DNA of 64,000 bases from Candidatus Aalborgicola bjergmarkensis (GTDB taxonomy: Bacteria > Pseudomonadota > Gammaproteobacteria > Burkholderiales > Burkholderiaceae_C). Positions 6,218-15,219 of the stretch are shown in pieces. The notes under the pieces are model-generated. The model worked only from the letters and a program-made list of their open reading frames with translations, ran no database searches and had not been told where the DNA came from. The DNA lies in assembly GCA_016708725.1 (NCBI GenBank), contig JADJFE010000006.1:186001-250000 (forward strand), given 5' to 3'. Each line of letters begins with the position of its first letter. Position 1 is the stretch's first letter. A program made the position numbers and the translations under genes.

Positions 6218-8719
6218 ATGAGCGCTTACCCCCACCTGCTGGCCCCGCTGAATCTGGGCTTTACCACCTTGCCCAATCGCGTTCTGATGGGCTCGATGCA
6301 CGTCGGACTGGAAGAGGCCAAGGATGGCTTTGCCCGCATGGCCGCGTTTTATGCCGAACGTGCGCGCGGCGGCGTGGGGTTGATCGTGACGGGCGGTATT
6401 GCGCCCAACGATGCGGGCCGTCCCATGCCCGGAGGCGCGCGGATGACGACGGAGGAAGAAGCCGCAAAGCACAAGGTGGTCACACAGGCCGTACACGATG
6501 CCGGGGGCAAGATTGCCATGCAGATTCTGCATTTTGGCCGCTATGCATACCATCCCGAGCAGGTGGCGCCCAGCGCCTTGCAAGCGCCGATCAATCCGTT
6601 CCGGCCCAAGCCTTTGTCGTGCGAAGAGGTCGAGCAGACCATAGCGGACTATGTACGCTGTGCGGCTCTGGCGCAGGGTGCGGGCTACGATGGTGTGGAA
6701 ATCATGGGTTCCGAGGGTTATCTCATCAATGAATTTATTGTCGCGCGCACCAACCAGCGTGACGACGAGTGGGGCGGCAGTTACGCCAACCGCATCCGGT
6801 TTCCGGTTGAAATCGTGCGCCGCACGCGCGAGAGGGTGGGCAGCAACTTCATCATCATCTACCGTTTGTCCATGCTGGACCTGGTGGAAGGTGGCTCCAC
6901 GTTGGACGAAGTGGTGCAACTGGCGCAGGCCATCGAGGCTGCGGGGGCAACGATTATCAACACCGGCATTGGCTGGCACGAAGCGCGCATCCCCACCATT
7001 GCCACCAAGGTTCCACGCGCGGCTTTTGCCTGGGTCACGCAAAAGCTCATGGGCAAGGTCACGGTGCCGCTGGTTGCCACCAACCGTATCAATACGCCCG
7101 AAGTGGCCGAACAATTGCTGGCAACGGGCCAATGCGACATGGTGTCGATGGCGCGTCCTTTGCTGGCCGACTCCTTCTTCGTGCGCAAGGCCCAGGAGGG
7201 CAAAGCCGACGACATCAACACCTGCATCGGCTGCAACCAGGCGTGCCTGGACCACACCTTTGCCGGAAAAATCACCTCCTGCCTGGTCAATCCACGTGCC
7301 TGCCACGAAACTCTGCTCAATGTGACACCGGCCAAGGCCAAGGGCAGGATTGCCGTGGTGGGTGCGGGGCCAGCGGGTCTGAGCTTTGCCACGACTGCTG
7401 CCCAGCGCGGTTTTGCTGTGACGCTGTTTGATGCCGCCAGCGCGATTGGCGGCCAGTTCAATGTGGCAAAACAGATACCCGGCAAGGAAGAGTTTTATGA
7501 AACGCTGCGCTTTTTTGCACGCCAGATTGAGCGCACCGGCGTGCAACTCAAGCTGAACCACCGGGTAGCGGCGCAAGAGCTGATTGCCGCAGGCTTCGAC
7601 CAGGTGGTATTGGCCACGGGCATCGTTCCACGCACGCCGCCCATCGAGGGCATTGAACACCCCAAGGTCGTGGGCTATCTGGATGTACTGCGCGACAAGT
7701 GTGCGGTGGGGAAAACGGTGGCGATCATCGGTGCTGGTGGCATTGGTTTTGATGTGGCCGAATTTTTGCTGCACAGCACTCCCGGTCTCAGCCCCAGTCA
7801 GGACGCGGCCAGATTCTTCGCCGAATGGGGGGTGGACACCAGTTACAGCGCGCGTGGCGGATTGGCTCCCGCCAGAATCGAACCAAGCCCGCGCAAAATC
7901 TACCTGTTGCAGCGCAAGGCCAGCAAGGTGGGTGAGGGCCTGGGCAAGACCACGGGCTGGATTCACCGCACTTCGCTAAAAAACCGCGCCGTGGAAATGC
8001 TCTCGGGCGTGAGTTACCGCAAAATCGACGATGCGGGGCTGCACATCCGCGTCGGCGAGCGCGAAATGGTGATTCCAGCCGACACCGTGGTGGTCTGCGC
8101 CGGGCAGGAGCCGCAGCGTGCATTGCAAGCTGAATTGCAGGCAGCGGGTTGCAGCGTGCACCTGATTGGCGGCGCCGACAAAGCCGCCGAACTGGATGCC
8201 AAGCGCGCCATCAAGCAGGGCATGGAGCTGGCCATTGCATTGGAAATAGGAGCAAAGCCTGCCACTGCCACGGCGTCCGCACAACCGCAAGGCGCATCCC
8301 CTGCTGTCGCACAGAGCATGAAAATATGGCATGCGATGGTGGCCCAGGGCGACATGGGTGAGTTGCCCGGATTACTGCACCCCAAGGCGGTGTTTCGCTC
8401 ACCGATGGCGCATTCGCCCTATCCCAGCGCGCAGGCGGTGCGCCTGATTTTGAGCACCGTGGCGCAGGTGTTTCAGGATTTTCAGTACCACCGCCAGTTT
8501 TTCAGCGCCGATGGCCAAAACGTGGTGCTGGAGTTCAGCGCGCGCGTGGGCGACAAGCAACTCAAGGGCATCGACATGATCAGCTTCGATACCGATGGCA
8601 AAATCATCGACTTTGAAGTGATGGTGCGGCCCATGAGTGGATTGCAAGCCTTGGGCGACGAAATGGGCAGACGTCTCGCACCGTATTTGTCAGCCTACAA
8701 GGCGGTGGTGCCACAATAG
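6218..8719 (+). CDS. FadH-like NADH:flavin oxidoreductase fused to a SnoaL-like domain
   Basis: The 833-residue protein begins with an Old Yellow Enzyme TIM barrel (about 1-335). The iron-sulfur ligands follow (CIGCNQACLDHTF...SCLVNP, about 337-360), then an FAD-binding domain (VVGAGPAGLSFA, about 380) and an NAD-binding domain (AIIGAGGIGFDVAEF, about 505). This is the layout of 2,4-dienoyl-CoA reductase, which uses NAD(P)H, FAD, FMN and 4Fe-4S to reduce conjugated enoyl-CoAs. Residues about 690-833 are an extra NTF2/SnoaL-like domain (MKIWHAMVAQGDMGELPGLL...). FadH is normally about 670 residues, so the fusion is unusual. GAAGGA precedes the ATG. The true substrate is unproven. Confidence 0.85.
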   Translation: MSAYPHLLAPLNLGFTTLPNRVLMGSMHVGLEEAKDGFARMAAFYAERARGGVGLIVTGGIAPNDAGRPMPGGARMTTEEEAAKHKVVTQAVHDAGGKIAMQILHFGRYAYHPEQVAPSALQAPINPFRPKPLSCEEVEQTIADYVRCAALAQGAGYDGVEIMGSEGYLINEFIVARTNQRDDEWGGSYANRIRFPVEIVRRTRERVGSNFIIIYRLSMLDLVEGGSTLDEVVQLAQAIEAAGATIINTGIGWHEARIPTIATKVPRAAFAWVTQKLMGKVTVPLVATNRINTPEVAEQLLATGQCDMVSMARPLLADSFFVRKAQEGKADDINTCIGCNQACLDHTFAGKITSCLVNPRACHETLLNVTPAKAKGRIAVVGAGPAGLSFATTAAQRGFAVTLFDAASAIGGQFNVAKQIPGKEEFYETLRFFARQIERTGVQLKLNHRVAAQELIAAGFDQVVLATGIVPRTPPIEGIEHPKVVGYLDVLRDKCAVGKTVAIIGAGGIGFDVAEFLLHSTPGLSPSQDAARFFAEWGVDTSYSARGGLAPARIEPSPRKIYLLQRKASKVGEGLGKTTGWIHRTSLKNRAVEMLSGVSYRKIDDAGLHIRVGEREMVIPADTVVVCAGQEPQRALQAELQAAGCSVHLIGGADKAAELDAKRAIKQGMELAIALEIGAKPATATASAQPQGASPAVAQSMKIWHAMVAQGDMGELPGLLHPKAVFRSPMAHSPYPSAQAVRLILSTVAQVFQDFQYHRQFFSADGQNVVLEFSARVGDKQLKGIDMISFDTDGKIIDFEVMVRPMSGLQALGDEMGRRLAPYLSAYKAVVPQ

Positions 8720-8757
8720 CCAATTTTTTCATACCCGCAAACCCAGAGGGAAAAGCC

Positions 8758-9774
8758 GTGAAGCCGCTGGAGAAGTTCTTTACAGAAGACCCGAAGTGGT
8801 ACGAAAAAATCGGCACGATTCACGCCTTGCTGGAACGTGTCAAGATCAGCGAGGAACAGTCGGGCGATGTGCTGCAACTGCGCAAACGCAGCCGCATTCT
8901 TTCGGTTCACGCCTCGACTGCCATTGAAGGAAACCAGCTCACCTTGGACCAGGTCACCGATGTCATCAACGGCAAACAGGTCTGGGGGCCACCCAAGGAC
9001 ATCAAGGAAGTGCAAAACGCCTGGCACGCCTACTCCGAGATGCCCGGCTACACACCCTGGTCGGTGGACGACCTGCTGCGGGCGCACACACACCTGCTTG
9101 ACACCCTGATTGGCGAATCGGGCCGGTTCCGGTCGGTTGGCGTGGCCGTCGTGGGCAACGATGGCACCCTGTTGCACAAAGGCGCACCGGCGGCCCAGGT
9201 TCCTGCGCTTGTCGCGCAGCTCCTGCATTGGGGGCACACCAGCGAAGCGCATCCGCTGATCAAAAGTTCTGCCGTCCACTACCGGCTGGAATACATCCAT
9301 CCCTTTCGCGATGGCAACGGCAGAATCGGACGGTTGTGGCAAACGCTGATTCTGTCCCAATGGAATCCGTTGTTTGCCTGGATGCCCATTGAAACGCTGG
9401 TGCACCATAACCAGGCGCTGTATTACAAGGCCTTGCAGGATTCACATGCTGATGGCACAGCGGTGGATTGCCGCCCGTTTATTGACTTCATGCTCGATGC
9501 TCTGGCCAATTCGCTCTACAAGTACATCGACGTGGCGACGCAGACCGTGGTGGATGTCACTGTAAATGTCCCTGTAAATGTCCCTGTAAACGAAGTCGCA
9601 GGCAAAATTCTGGCTATGGTACGCACCGATCCCAAGGTGACGGCGCAGAAGATGGCGCTCGCGCTGGGCGTGACGGACAAGACCATCAAGCGCCACCTCA
9701 AAACACTGCGTGAGCAAGGCCGAATCCAGCGCACAGGTTCTGACAAGGCAGGTCACTGGGAAATCATCCGATGA
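8758..9774 (+). CDS. Fic-family protein with C-terminal helix-turn-helix
   Basis: Fic enzymes AMPylate target proteins. The catalytic loop HPFRDGNGRIGR begins near residue 181 and fits H-P-F-x-(D/E)-G-N-G-R-x-x-R. An upstream STAIEGN (about 53-59) fits the (S/T)xxxE(G/N) inhibitory helix of class II Fic proteins, so the enzyme is likely self-inhibited. After the Fic domain there is a short tandem VNVPVNVPVN (about 267-276). A winged-helix segment (KVTAQKMALALGVTDKTIKRHL) follows and could bind DNA. The start is a GTG 38 bases after the reductase stop. Confidence 0.9.
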   Translation: MKPLEKFFTEDPKWYEKIGTIHALLERVKISEEQSGDVLQLRKRSRILSVHASTAIEGNQLTLDQVTDVINGKQVWGPPKDIKEVQNAWHAYSEMPGYTPWSVDDLLRAHTHLLDTLIGESGRFRSVGVAVVGNDGTLLHKGAPAAQVPALVAQLLHWGHTSEAHPLIKSSAVHYRLEYIHPFRDGNGRIGRLWQTLILSQWNPLFAWMPIETLVHHNQALYYKALQDSHADGTAVDCRPFIDFMLDALANSLYKYIDVATQTVVDVTVNVPVNVPVNEVAGKILAMVRTDPKVTAQKMALALGVTDKTIKRHLKTLREQGRIQRTGSDKAGHWEIIR

Positions 9775-9799
9775 ACCAGACTACGCCACAATAACCAAC

Positions 9800-9827
9800 T
9801 ACCCATTACCCATTACCCATTACCCAT
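9800..9827 (+). repeat. Four tandem copies of the heptamer TACCCAT
   Basis: Four perfect copies of TACCCAT follow one another and are trailed by a degenerate TGCCAAT. The array fills most of the 77-base gap between the Fic gene and the crotonase gene and ends just before the AAGGAA of the latter. Copy-number slippage could change the spacing here. Confidence 0.9.
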
Positions 9828-9851
9828 TGCCAATAAACCGAAGGAACCCCC

Positions 9852-10664
9852 ATGAATTACGAAACCCTCAGTGTCAGCCTGGAAAACCATATCGCCACCG
9901 TGCGCCTGAACCGCCCGGAAAAGGCCAACGCGATGAACGTGCCGATGTGGCAGGAAATTCGCAAGGCATTTCAATGGGTTGACGCCACGCCCGACGCGCG
10001 CGTGGCCATTCTGGAGGGCGAAGGCAAACTGTTTTGCGCCGGTATCGACATGCAGATGATGATGGACCTGGGCGCGCAGATTCAAAATGACTGCGAAGGG
10101 CGTATGCGTGAAGCGTTGCGCGCTATCATTTTGGACATGCAGGACACGCTCACCAGCCTGGAGCGCTGCCGCAAGCCGGTATTGGCTGCCGTGCATGGCG
10201 GCTGCATCGGTGGGGGTATTGATCTGATTACCTGTGCGGACATGCGGTATTGCGCGGCGGATGCCTACTTCACCATCAAGGAAATCGACATTGGTATGAC
10301 CGCCGATGTAGGCACCCTGCAGCGCCTGCCCAAACTGATTGGCGAAGGCATGGCGCGTGAACTGGCCTACACCGGACGCAAGGCGAATGCCGAAGAAGCG
10401 CGTGCCATGGGACTGGTGAACCGCGTGTTCGATACGCGCGAGGCTTTGCGCGCCGGGGTGCTGGAGATTGCGCAGACCATTGCCGCCAAATCACCACTGG
10501 CCATTCGCGGCACCAAGGAAATGATTAGCTACGCGCGCGACCACTCGGTAGCCGACGGCCTGAACTACATCGCCACCTGGAACGCCGCCATGCTGATGAG
10601 CAACGATTTGCAGGAAGCCATCATGGGCAACATGGCCAAACGCGCGCCGGTGTTCAAAAACTAG
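9852..10664 (+). CDS. Crotonase-family protein, probable dienoyl-CoA isomerase
   Basis: The 270-residue crotonase fold has the CoA/oxyanion segments GEGKLFCAGIDMQMM and AAVHGGCIGGGIDLITCADMRY. The stretch DIGMTADVGTLQRLPK resembles delta3,5-delta2,4-dienoyl-CoA isomerases (ECH1 type). Those use an Asp in this place, with acidic partners such as the D and E in GGIDLITCADMRYCAADAYFTIKE. That enzyme rearranges double bonds of unsaturated acyl-CoAs before beta-oxidation, which fits the FadH-like gene upstream. A plain enoyl-CoA hydratase remains possible. Confidence 0.85.
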   Translation: MNYETLSVSLENHIATVRLNRPEKANAMNVPMWQEIRKAFQWVDATPDARVAILEGEGKLFCAGIDMQMMMDLGAQIQNDCEGRMREALRAIILDMQDTLTSLERCRKPVLAAVHGGCIGGGIDLITCADMRYCAADAYFTIKEIDIGMTADVGTLQRLPKLIGEGMARELAYTGRKANAEEARAMGLVNRVFDTREALRAGVLEIAQTIAAKSPLAIRGTKEMISYARDHSVADGLNYIATWNAAMLMSNDLQEAIMGNMAKRAPVFKN

Positions 10665-10793
10665 GCAAATGGGTACTGGGCCATAGTATTTTCCAATCCT
10701 CGTCATTGGAGCAATCAACCCAGGACATGGGCAAAAACACCTAAGATGCATTCCGTTCAGTTCCCGAACGTAATTTTCAAGAAGGAAAGCACC

Positions 10794-11357
10794 ATGTCAC
10801 TCATCAACACCGAAGTCAAACCTTTTTCTGCTACTGCATTTCAAAATGGTCAGTTCATCCCCGTGAACCAGGACACGCTCAAAGGCCAGTGGTCTGTCGT
10901 TGTGTTCTACCCGGCGGATTTCACCTTTGTCTGCCCGACCGAACTGGAAGACCTGGCTGACAACTACGCTGAGTTCAAAAAGCTGGGCGTTGAGGTGTAC
11001 GGCGTATCGACCGACACCCATTTCGCGCACAAGGCTTGGCACGATACGTCCGAAGCCATTAAAAAGGTTCAATATGCACTGGTGGGCGACCCTACAGGGA
11101 CAATGACACGCAACTTCGAAGTGATGATCGAAGAAGCTGGTCTGGCGCTGCGCGGCACCTTCGTTATCAACCCGGAAGGCCGCATCAAGCTGTGCGAAAT
11201 CCACGACAACGGCATTGGCCGTGATGCCTCCGAGCTGCTGCGCAAGGTCAAGGCTGCGCAGTATGTGCACAACCATCCCGGTGAAGTCTGCCCGGCCAAG
11301 TGGACGGAAGGCGCCAAAACCCTGAAACCTTCGCTTGACCTCGTAGGCAAGATCTGA
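10794..11357 (+). CDS. ahpC: Alkyl hydroperoxide reductase subunit C (2-Cys peroxiredoxin)
   Basis: AhpC reduces H2O2, organic peroxides and peroxynitrite in the cytoplasm and is recycled by AhpF. The 187-residue protein has the peroxidatic Cys47 in FTFVCPTE and the resolving Cys near 166 in GEVCPAKW. ATG at 10794 follows AAGAAGGAAAG; the frame is open upstream but the family start is MSLINTEVKPF. ahpF follows 38 bases later. The 129-base upstream gap should hold the promoter; I see no convincing full OxyR site. Confidence 0.95.
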   Translation: MSLINTEVKPFSATAFQNGQFIPVNQDTLKGQWSVVVFYPADFTFVCPTELEDLADNYAEFKKLGVEVYGVSTDTHFAHKAWHDTSEAIKKVQYALVGDPTGTMTRNFEVMIEEAGLALRGTFVINPEGRIKLCEIHDNGIGRDASELLRKVKAAQYVHNHPGEVCPAKWTEGAKTLKPSLDLVGKI

Positions 11358-11395
11358 TCGTTTAACCCGCACCCCAAATTGTCTGGAGCAGCCCC

Positions 11396-12970
11396 ATGTT
11401 GGACGACGCCCTGAAAACACAACTCAAAGCCTATCTGGAGCGCGTAAGGCAGCCTTTCGAACTGGTCGCCTCGCTGGATGATAGCGACAGCGCGCAGGAT
11501 ATGCGGGGGCTGCTGTACGACATCATCCGGTTGACCGACAAGATCAGCTTGCGGCTGGACGGCACCGACACACGCCGTCCGTCGTTTCGGCTGGGTCGTG
11601 CTGGCAGCGATGTTGATCTGCGTTTTGCGGCCATTCCGCTGGGGCATGAGTTCACCTCGCTAGTGCTGGCACTCCTGTGGATGGGGGGGCACCCGCCCAA
11701 GGTCGAGCCCTCCGTGATCGAGCAGATCAAGGCGATTGAAGGGGACTTCCATTTTGAAGTCTATATGTCGCTGTCCTGCCACAACTGCCCGGATGTGGTG
11801 CAGGCCCTGAGCCTGATGGCGATCCTCAATCCACGCATCAAGACCACGGTAATTGACGGCGCGTTGTACCAAAGCGAGGTGGAGCAGCGCCAAGTGATGG
11901 CGGTGCCCACGGTGTACCTCAACGGTACGGTCTTTGGTCAGGGGCGCATGGGCGTGGACGAAATCATCGCCAAACTCGATGCAGGCACCTCCGCACGCGA
12001 CGCAGCGCGCCTGAGCGCACAAACGCCTTTTGATGTGCTGATTGTGGGTGGCGGCCCGGCAGGGGCGGCAGCGGCGGTCTATGCCGCACGCAAGGGTATC
12101 CGCACGGGCGTTGTGGCCGAGCGCTTTGGTGGCCAGGTGCTCGATACGCTGGCAATTGAAAACTACATCTCGGTGCCTGAGACCGACGGCCCGAAATTCG
12201 CGGCGGCGCTGGAGCAGCATGTGCGGCAGTACGGCGTTGACATCATGAATCTGCAGCAAGTCAGCAAACTGACACCGGCTGGCACACCCGGCGGTTTGAT
12301 CGAACTGCAACTGGCCAATGGCGGCACACTCAAAAGCCGCACCGTGATTTTGTCAACAGGTGCACGCTGGCGCGAAGCCAATGTTCCGGGCGAAAAGGAG
12401 TACCGCAACCACGGCGTGGCCTATTGCCCGCATTGCGATGGCCCCTTGTTCAAGGGCAAGCGCGTGGCCGTGATCGGTGGCGGCAATTCCGGCGTGGAAG
12501 CGGCCATTGACCTGGCGGGCGTTGTGTCGCATGTCACCCTGTTGGAGTTTGCCGAGCAATTGCGCGCGGATGCCGTGCTGGTCAAAAAACTCAAAAGCCT
12601 GCCCAACGTGGAAATTCACACGCAGGCGCTGACGACCGAATTCACCGGCGCCGGTGGCAAGGTCAACGGCCTGACGTACACCGACCGCGTGACGAATGCC
12701 AGCCACCACATCGCGCTGGAAGGCGTATTCGTGCAAATCGGTCTGGTGCCCAACACCGAATGGCTCAAGGGCGTGCTGGAGTTATCCCGCAGCGGTGAAA
12801 TTGTGGTCGATGCCAGGGGGCAGACTTCCGTGCCGGGCGTGTTCGCGGCGGGCGACGCGACCACCGTGCCCTACAAACAGATCATCATCGCCTCGGGCGA
12901 CGGCGCCAAGGCCGCACTCAGCGCCTTTGATTACCTGATCCGCACACCGGCAGCAGTGGCGAGTCCATAA
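11396..12970 (+). CDS. ahpF: Alkyl hydroperoxide reductase subunit F
   Basis: AhpF passes electrons from NADH through FAD and two disulfides to AhpC. The 524-residue product has an N-terminal tandem thioredoxin-fold domain with MSLSCHNCPD (CxxC, about 128-131). An FAD-binding motif VGGGPAGAAAAVYAARKG, the redox CPHC in GVAYCPHCDGP, and a second dinucleotide motif VIGGGNSGVEAA follow. It ends with FAAGDATTVPYKQIIIASGDG. Length and domain order match AhpF rather than plain thioredoxin reductase. Confidence 0.95.
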   Translation: MLDDALKTQLKAYLERVRQPFELVASLDDSDSAQDMRGLLYDIIRLTDKISLRLDGTDTRRPSFRLGRAGSDVDLRFAAIPLGHEFTSLVLALLWMGGHPPKVEPSVIEQIKAIEGDFHFEVYMSLSCHNCPDVVQALSLMAILNPRIKTTVIDGALYQSEVEQRQVMAVPTVYLNGTVFGQGRMGVDEIIAKLDAGTSARDAARLSAQTPFDVLIVGGGPAGAAAAVYAARKGIRTGVVAERFGGQVLDTLAIENYISVPETDGPKFAAALEQHVRQYGVDIMNLQQVSKLTPAGTPGGLIELQLANGGTLKSRTVILSTGARWREANVPGEKEYRNHGVAYCPHCDGPLFKGKRVAVIGGGNSGVEAAIDLAGVVSHVTLLEFAEQLRADAVLVKKLKSLPNVEIHTQALTTEFTGAGGKVNGLTYTDRVTNASHHIALEGVFVQIGLVPNTEWLKGVLELSRSGEIVVDARGQTSVPGVFAAGDATTVPYKQIIIASGDGAKAALSAFDYLIRTPAAVASP

Positions 12971-13002
12971 GGCCCATAGGCAAAGCAGGCACAGGCAAAG
13001 GC

Positions 13003-13046
13003 ATATTCGCCTGCAGCCCGCATGTACCGTGCGGGAATAGCTTTCA
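13003..13046 (-). repeat. Dispersed repeat copy 6
   Basis: GCCTGCAGCCCGCATGTACC followed by GTGCGGGAATAGCTTTC fits the family, with conserved GTGCGGGAA and AGCT. It lies 32 bases downstream of the ahpF stop. Confidence 0.65.
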
Positions 13047-13129
13047 AAAATATAGCAACAAACACCGCATTGAACATACTGCGCCGGTGCTGACACAATG
13101 GCGTTGCTGCATATTGAATGGAGGCTGAA

Positions 13130-14854
13130 ATGGCCGCGACGAATTTCAAGACGGAAAACAACACCTTTCGCAAACTCATCGGTAACGGGCTGACCTACAG
13201 CATCCCCCGTTTCCAGCGTGACTACAGCTGGACCGACGATGAATGGGAAGACTTGTGGCTGGATCTGCAAGGGACATTGCAGCTCGGCGGCGAACCTGCT
13301 CACTACATGGGCTATCTGGTGCTTCAATCCGCCGACGACAAGAGTTTTGATGTCATTGACGGACAACAGCGGCTCACGACAGTCAGCATCATCGTTCTCG
13401 CAGTGCTCAAGAATCTGCAACGCTTGGTCGATTCCGGAAACGATGCGGGTGCAAACAAACGCCGCATGGAACAGATTCGCCAGACCTACATTGGTTATCT
13501 TGACCCGGTGACCTTGGTGGCAAGGGCCAAACTGAGCCTGAACAGAAACAACAACAGCTATTACCAGGACTATCTCGTCCCCTTGGGACACCTTCCCCAG
13601 CGTGGTTTTCGCGCCTCCGAACACCTGCTGCGCAAAGCGTTTGAATGGTTTGATAGACGGGTCGCAGAATACCTGAAAAAAAGCACCGGCAATGAAGGAA
13701 TGCGACTGGCCCAGTTGGTGGAAAACCTGAGCGACAAGCTCTTTTTCACGGTTATCACGGTAACGGATGAACTGAATGCCTACAAGGTCTTCGAGACGCT
13801 CAATGCACGTGGCGTCAGGTTATCGGCCACTGATCTGCTCAAGAACTACCTGTTTTCTGTCCTCGACCGCAATGGTTATGGCGAATCACACGACCACGAA
13901 TTGCGCAATCTTGAAGATCGATGGGAGGCCATGGTCGGTCGGCTGGGTGCCGAAAGTTTCCCTGATTTTCTGCGTATCCACTGGAACAGTCGGCGCAACT
14001 TTGCACGGCAGGCGGAGTTGTTCAAAACCATTCGCGGCCAGGTCAAATCGCGGGAGGCGGTTTTCCATCTGCTGCGCGAGATGGAACAGGACCTCGATGC
14101 GTACCTCGCACTGTCTTCGCCGGAAAGCTCCGACTGGGCACCGGAGGCAAAGCAGTACGCGGCAACGCTCAAGACTTTCAACGTCAGGCAACCTTATCCC
14201 TTGCTGCTGGCTGCCAGGCGCAGTTTCGACGCACCGGACTTTTCCGGGCTTTTGCGGGCCTGTGTCGTGATTTCGATGCGTTTCAATGTCATTTGCAGCT
14301 ACAGCACGGCGGAGCAAGAGCGCACCTATAACGCCGTCGCCGAGAAGATCGCCAAAGGTGAGATTCCCAATCTGGGCGCAGCGCTCGGTGCCATGCAAAG
14401 CATATATCCCACCGATAAGGCCTTTCGGGCAGCCTTTGCCGAAAAAGTCATCCGCACCACGCAGTCGCGCAACAATCGTGTGGTTCGCTACATCCTGTGT
14501 GCGCTTGAAAAGCAGTTATCCGGAGCCGACTACAACTTCAGTAGCGACAGTTTCAATATCGAGCACATCCTGCCGCAGAACCCGGACACAGGTTGGGAGA
14601 CGTTCACCGATGAAGAAACGGATGCCATGGCTTATCGGCTGGGCAATATGACGCTGATGCAAACCGGAGCAAACAAGGATGCCGGAAACGCACCCTATTC
14701 ATCCAAGCGCGCCGCTTACGCGCAAAGCACCTTCGGCGTGACACGCCAACTGGCCGCAGAGCATGCCGAATGGACGCCAGAACGTGTAGCAAGCCGTCAA
14801 AACTGGATGGCGGCACAGGCAACAGCGATCTGGCGCATTGCCCAATTGGGTTGA
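13130..14854 (+). CDS. DUF262/DUF1524 protein, GmrSD-like endonuclease
   Basis: The N-terminal DUF262 domain (LTYSIPRFQRDYSWTDDEW; VIDGQQRLTT at about 78-87) is the ParB/Srx-like NTPase domain of GmrS. The C-terminal DUF1524 domain has the HNH nuclease core FNIEHILPQNPDTGW, then LGNMTLMQTGANKDAGN and a final KR-rich helix, as in GmrD. Single-chain GmrSD proteins are type IV restriction enzymes that cut modified phage DNA. The ATG at 13130 has GGAGG five bases upstream; an ATG four codons earlier lacks one. The stretch between the domains is helical and variable. Confidence 0.85.
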   Translation: MAATNFKTENNTFRKLIGNGLTYSIPRFQRDYSWTDDEWEDLWLDLQGTLQLGGEPAHYMGYLVLQSADDKSFDVIDGQQRLTTVSIIVLAVLKNLQRLVDSGNDAGANKRRMEQIRQTYIGYLDPVTLVARAKLSLNRNNNSYYQDYLVPLGHLPQRGFRASEHLLRKAFEWFDRRVAEYLKKSTGNEGMRLAQLVENLSDKLFFTVITVTDELNAYKVFETLNARGVRLSATDLLKNYLFSVLDRNGYGESHDHELRNLEDRWEAMVGRLGAESFPDFLRIHWNSRRNFARQAELFKTIRGQVKSREAVFHLLREMEQDLDAYLALSSPESSDWAPEAKQYAATLKTFNVRQPYPLLLAARRSFDAPDFSGLLRACVVISMRFNVICSYSTAEQERTYNAVAEKIAKGEIPNLGAALGAMQSIYPTDKAFRAAFAEKVIRTTQSRNNRVVRYILCALEKQLSGADYNFSSDSFNIEHILPQNPDTGWETFTDEETDAMAYRLGNMTLMQTGANKDAGNAPYSSKRAAYAQSTFGVTRQLAAEHAEWTPERVASRQNWMAAQATAIWRIAQLG

Positions 14855-14892
14855 CCGATAAAAAACTGTCCTAGCCGGTTTTTGTCGTGCGA

Positions 14893-15219
14893 CTACCATG
14901 GCAACGCCAAATGCACCTTAATCGCATCCTCGACCGCCAAGATGTCACCTTTGGAGAGTGTGCAAAGTAAACTTTTTATGCGCGTTTTATCGGCAGCCAT
15001 GATCTGATCGGCCATTGCCTTGCTGCTTTGCCCGCCAATCGTCACAATGGCTTCTCCAGGATACTGCCGCCCGGTGTTGCTTGTCACGGGTACAACAACA
15101 ACCCGCGCCAAATTTCGGTTAGCAGAATCATTACTCACAATCACCGCCGGTCGCGTCTTGCGTATTTCGCTGCCAACCGCCGGATCGAACTCGACCCACC
15201 AAACCTCACCGCGTTGCAT
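14893..15219 (-). CDS. pemK: PemK/MazF-family toxin
   Basis: PemK is an mRNA-cleaving ribonuclease toxin. The 108-residue protein has the family start MQRGEVWWVEFDPAVGSEIR, the KTRPAVIVSND core with the conserved Arg-Pro, VVVVPVTSN, and the second-half MADQIMAADKTRI. The frame is open upstream, but the conserved N-terminus fixes the start at 15219. It overlaps the antitoxin end by 14 bases, the usual antitoxin-first order. Confidence 0.9.
   Translation of the reverse strand: MQRGEVWWVEFDPAVGSEIRKTRPAVIVSNDSANRNLARVVVVPVTSNTGRQYPGEAIVTIGGQSSKAMADQIMAADKTRIKSLLCTLSKGDILAVEDAIKVHLALPW

Noticed and set aside
6182..7966. 594-codon open frame on the minus strand
   Set aside because: It lies antisense to the FadH-like gene, which has clear domain motifs and a ribosome site. 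The frame has no recognisable domain and reflects high-GC codon bias.
10665..10793. OxyR site upstream of ahpC
   Set aside because: ATAG occurs once and CCAAT/ATTGG form a short inverted repeat, but the four-part ATAG-type pattern is not met.
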